A stretch of 64,000 bases of DNA from Thioclava nitratireducens (GTDB lineage: Bacteria; Pseudomonadota; Alphaproteobacteria; Rhodobacterales; Rhodobacteraceae): the NCBI RefSeq assembly GCF_001940525.2, contig NZ_CP019437.1:1152501-1216500 (forward strand). The letters run 5' to 3'. This document shows positions 63,944-64,000 of the stretch, piece by piece (position 1 is the first letter of the stretch; each line of letters starts with the position of its first letter). Position numbers and translations under genes: made by a program. The notes under the pieces are model-generated. The model saw only the letters and a program-made list of their open reading frames with translations. It was not told where the DNA came from and searched no databases.

Positions 63944-64000
63944 ATGTCACAACCCGACAAGACCGGGGTGGATCACCCCGCACATGATCCGCACACGCCG
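63944..64000 (+). CDS. Start of the next gene, probably the TRAP small permease subunit, cut by window edge
   Basis: An ATG opens a frame that is still open at the last base, giving only 19 codons: a polar, His- and Pro-rich tail (MSQPDKTGVDHPAHDPHTP). Small permeases (DctQ) usually follow the binding protein gene, but no membrane segment is reached inside the window, so the call rests on position only. Confidence 0.45.
   Translation, partial: MSQPDKTGVDHPAHDPHTP

Overview
The window is GC-rich, densely coding DNA from an alphaproteobacterium, most likely a member of the Rhodobacterales/Rhodobacteraceae. This rests on gene style (ATGA and TGATG start/stop overlaps, an RHH_4-type DNA-binding protein, a Tat-exported DUF882 protein, polyamine-type ABC and TRAP transporters) and on FNR-type and EcfG-type control elements. 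The genus cannot be fixed from the sequence. No rRNA, tRNA, CRISPR array, insertion sequence or prophage gene was seen; it reads as ordinary chromosome carrying several metabolic and stress-response islands.

Layout. 0-2.7 kb: the 3' part of a PepSY/flavodoxin reductase overlapping an ApbE flavin transferase. 2.9-13.5 kb: a nitrogen-catabolism island with two nitrilase-family amidohydrolases, a ChrR-like cupin, an FAD amine oxidase, an alcohol-dehydrogenase-like reductase, a LysR regulator, a ureohydrolase with all six metal ligands, and a four-gene polyamine-type ABC importer. 13.6-18.3 kb: RHH protein, glyoxalase-fold enzyme, a Tat-exported small subunit with a GMC oxidoreductase, pirin and WrbA. 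18.3-19.5 kb: a tiny lipoprotein and an unknown protein. 19.7-26.8 kb: a complete N-type ATPase operon (atpDCQRBEFAG order), led by a short-chain dehydrogenase gene coupled to it, with a perfect FNR-type box upstream. 27-28.4 kb: gnd. 28.6-32.7 kb: efeUOB iron uptake behind two near-identical operator-like repeats. 32.9-40.3 kb: glgX-treZ-treY and a short GlgC-like gene, a glycogen-to-trehalose operon. 40.5-43.7 kb: catalase, a nucleoside-deaminase-fold enzyme and a DUF882 protein. 43.9-46.6 kb: a two-subunit molybdenum hydroxylase. 46.7-49.1 kb: a MarR regulator divergent from a 3-hydroxybenzoate-4-hydroxylase-like flavoprotein. 49.1-53.7 kb: a beta-hydroxyacid dehydrogenase and the Ku-LigD end-joining pair. 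53.7-59.1 kb: a QseBC/PmrAB-like two-component system divergent from a dsbD-ldt-dsbA operon. 59.2-60.9 kb: a SYLF protein and a glycosyltransferase. 61.2-64 kb: a gluconate regulon (repressor, gluconokinase, TRAP binding protein and the start of the next gene).

Regulatory reading. Exact GGAAC-N16-CGTT sites, the promoter type of the alphaproteobacterial general-stress sigma factor EcfG, stand before katA, ku-ligD, the SYLF gene and the deaminase gene. One more reads into a 373-base stretch with no evident gene, and weaker variants precede glgX and the dehydrogenase at 49.1-50.0 kb. This suggests that peroxide defence, DNA end joining, possibly trehalose synthesis and unknown functions are switched together. 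A CTTAAG-N5-CTTAAG element lies between the two-component system and the periplasmic thiol/transpeptidase operon. The sensor kinase has no usual start codon that would include its first membrane helix; an AUC codon sits at the right distance from a good ribosome site.
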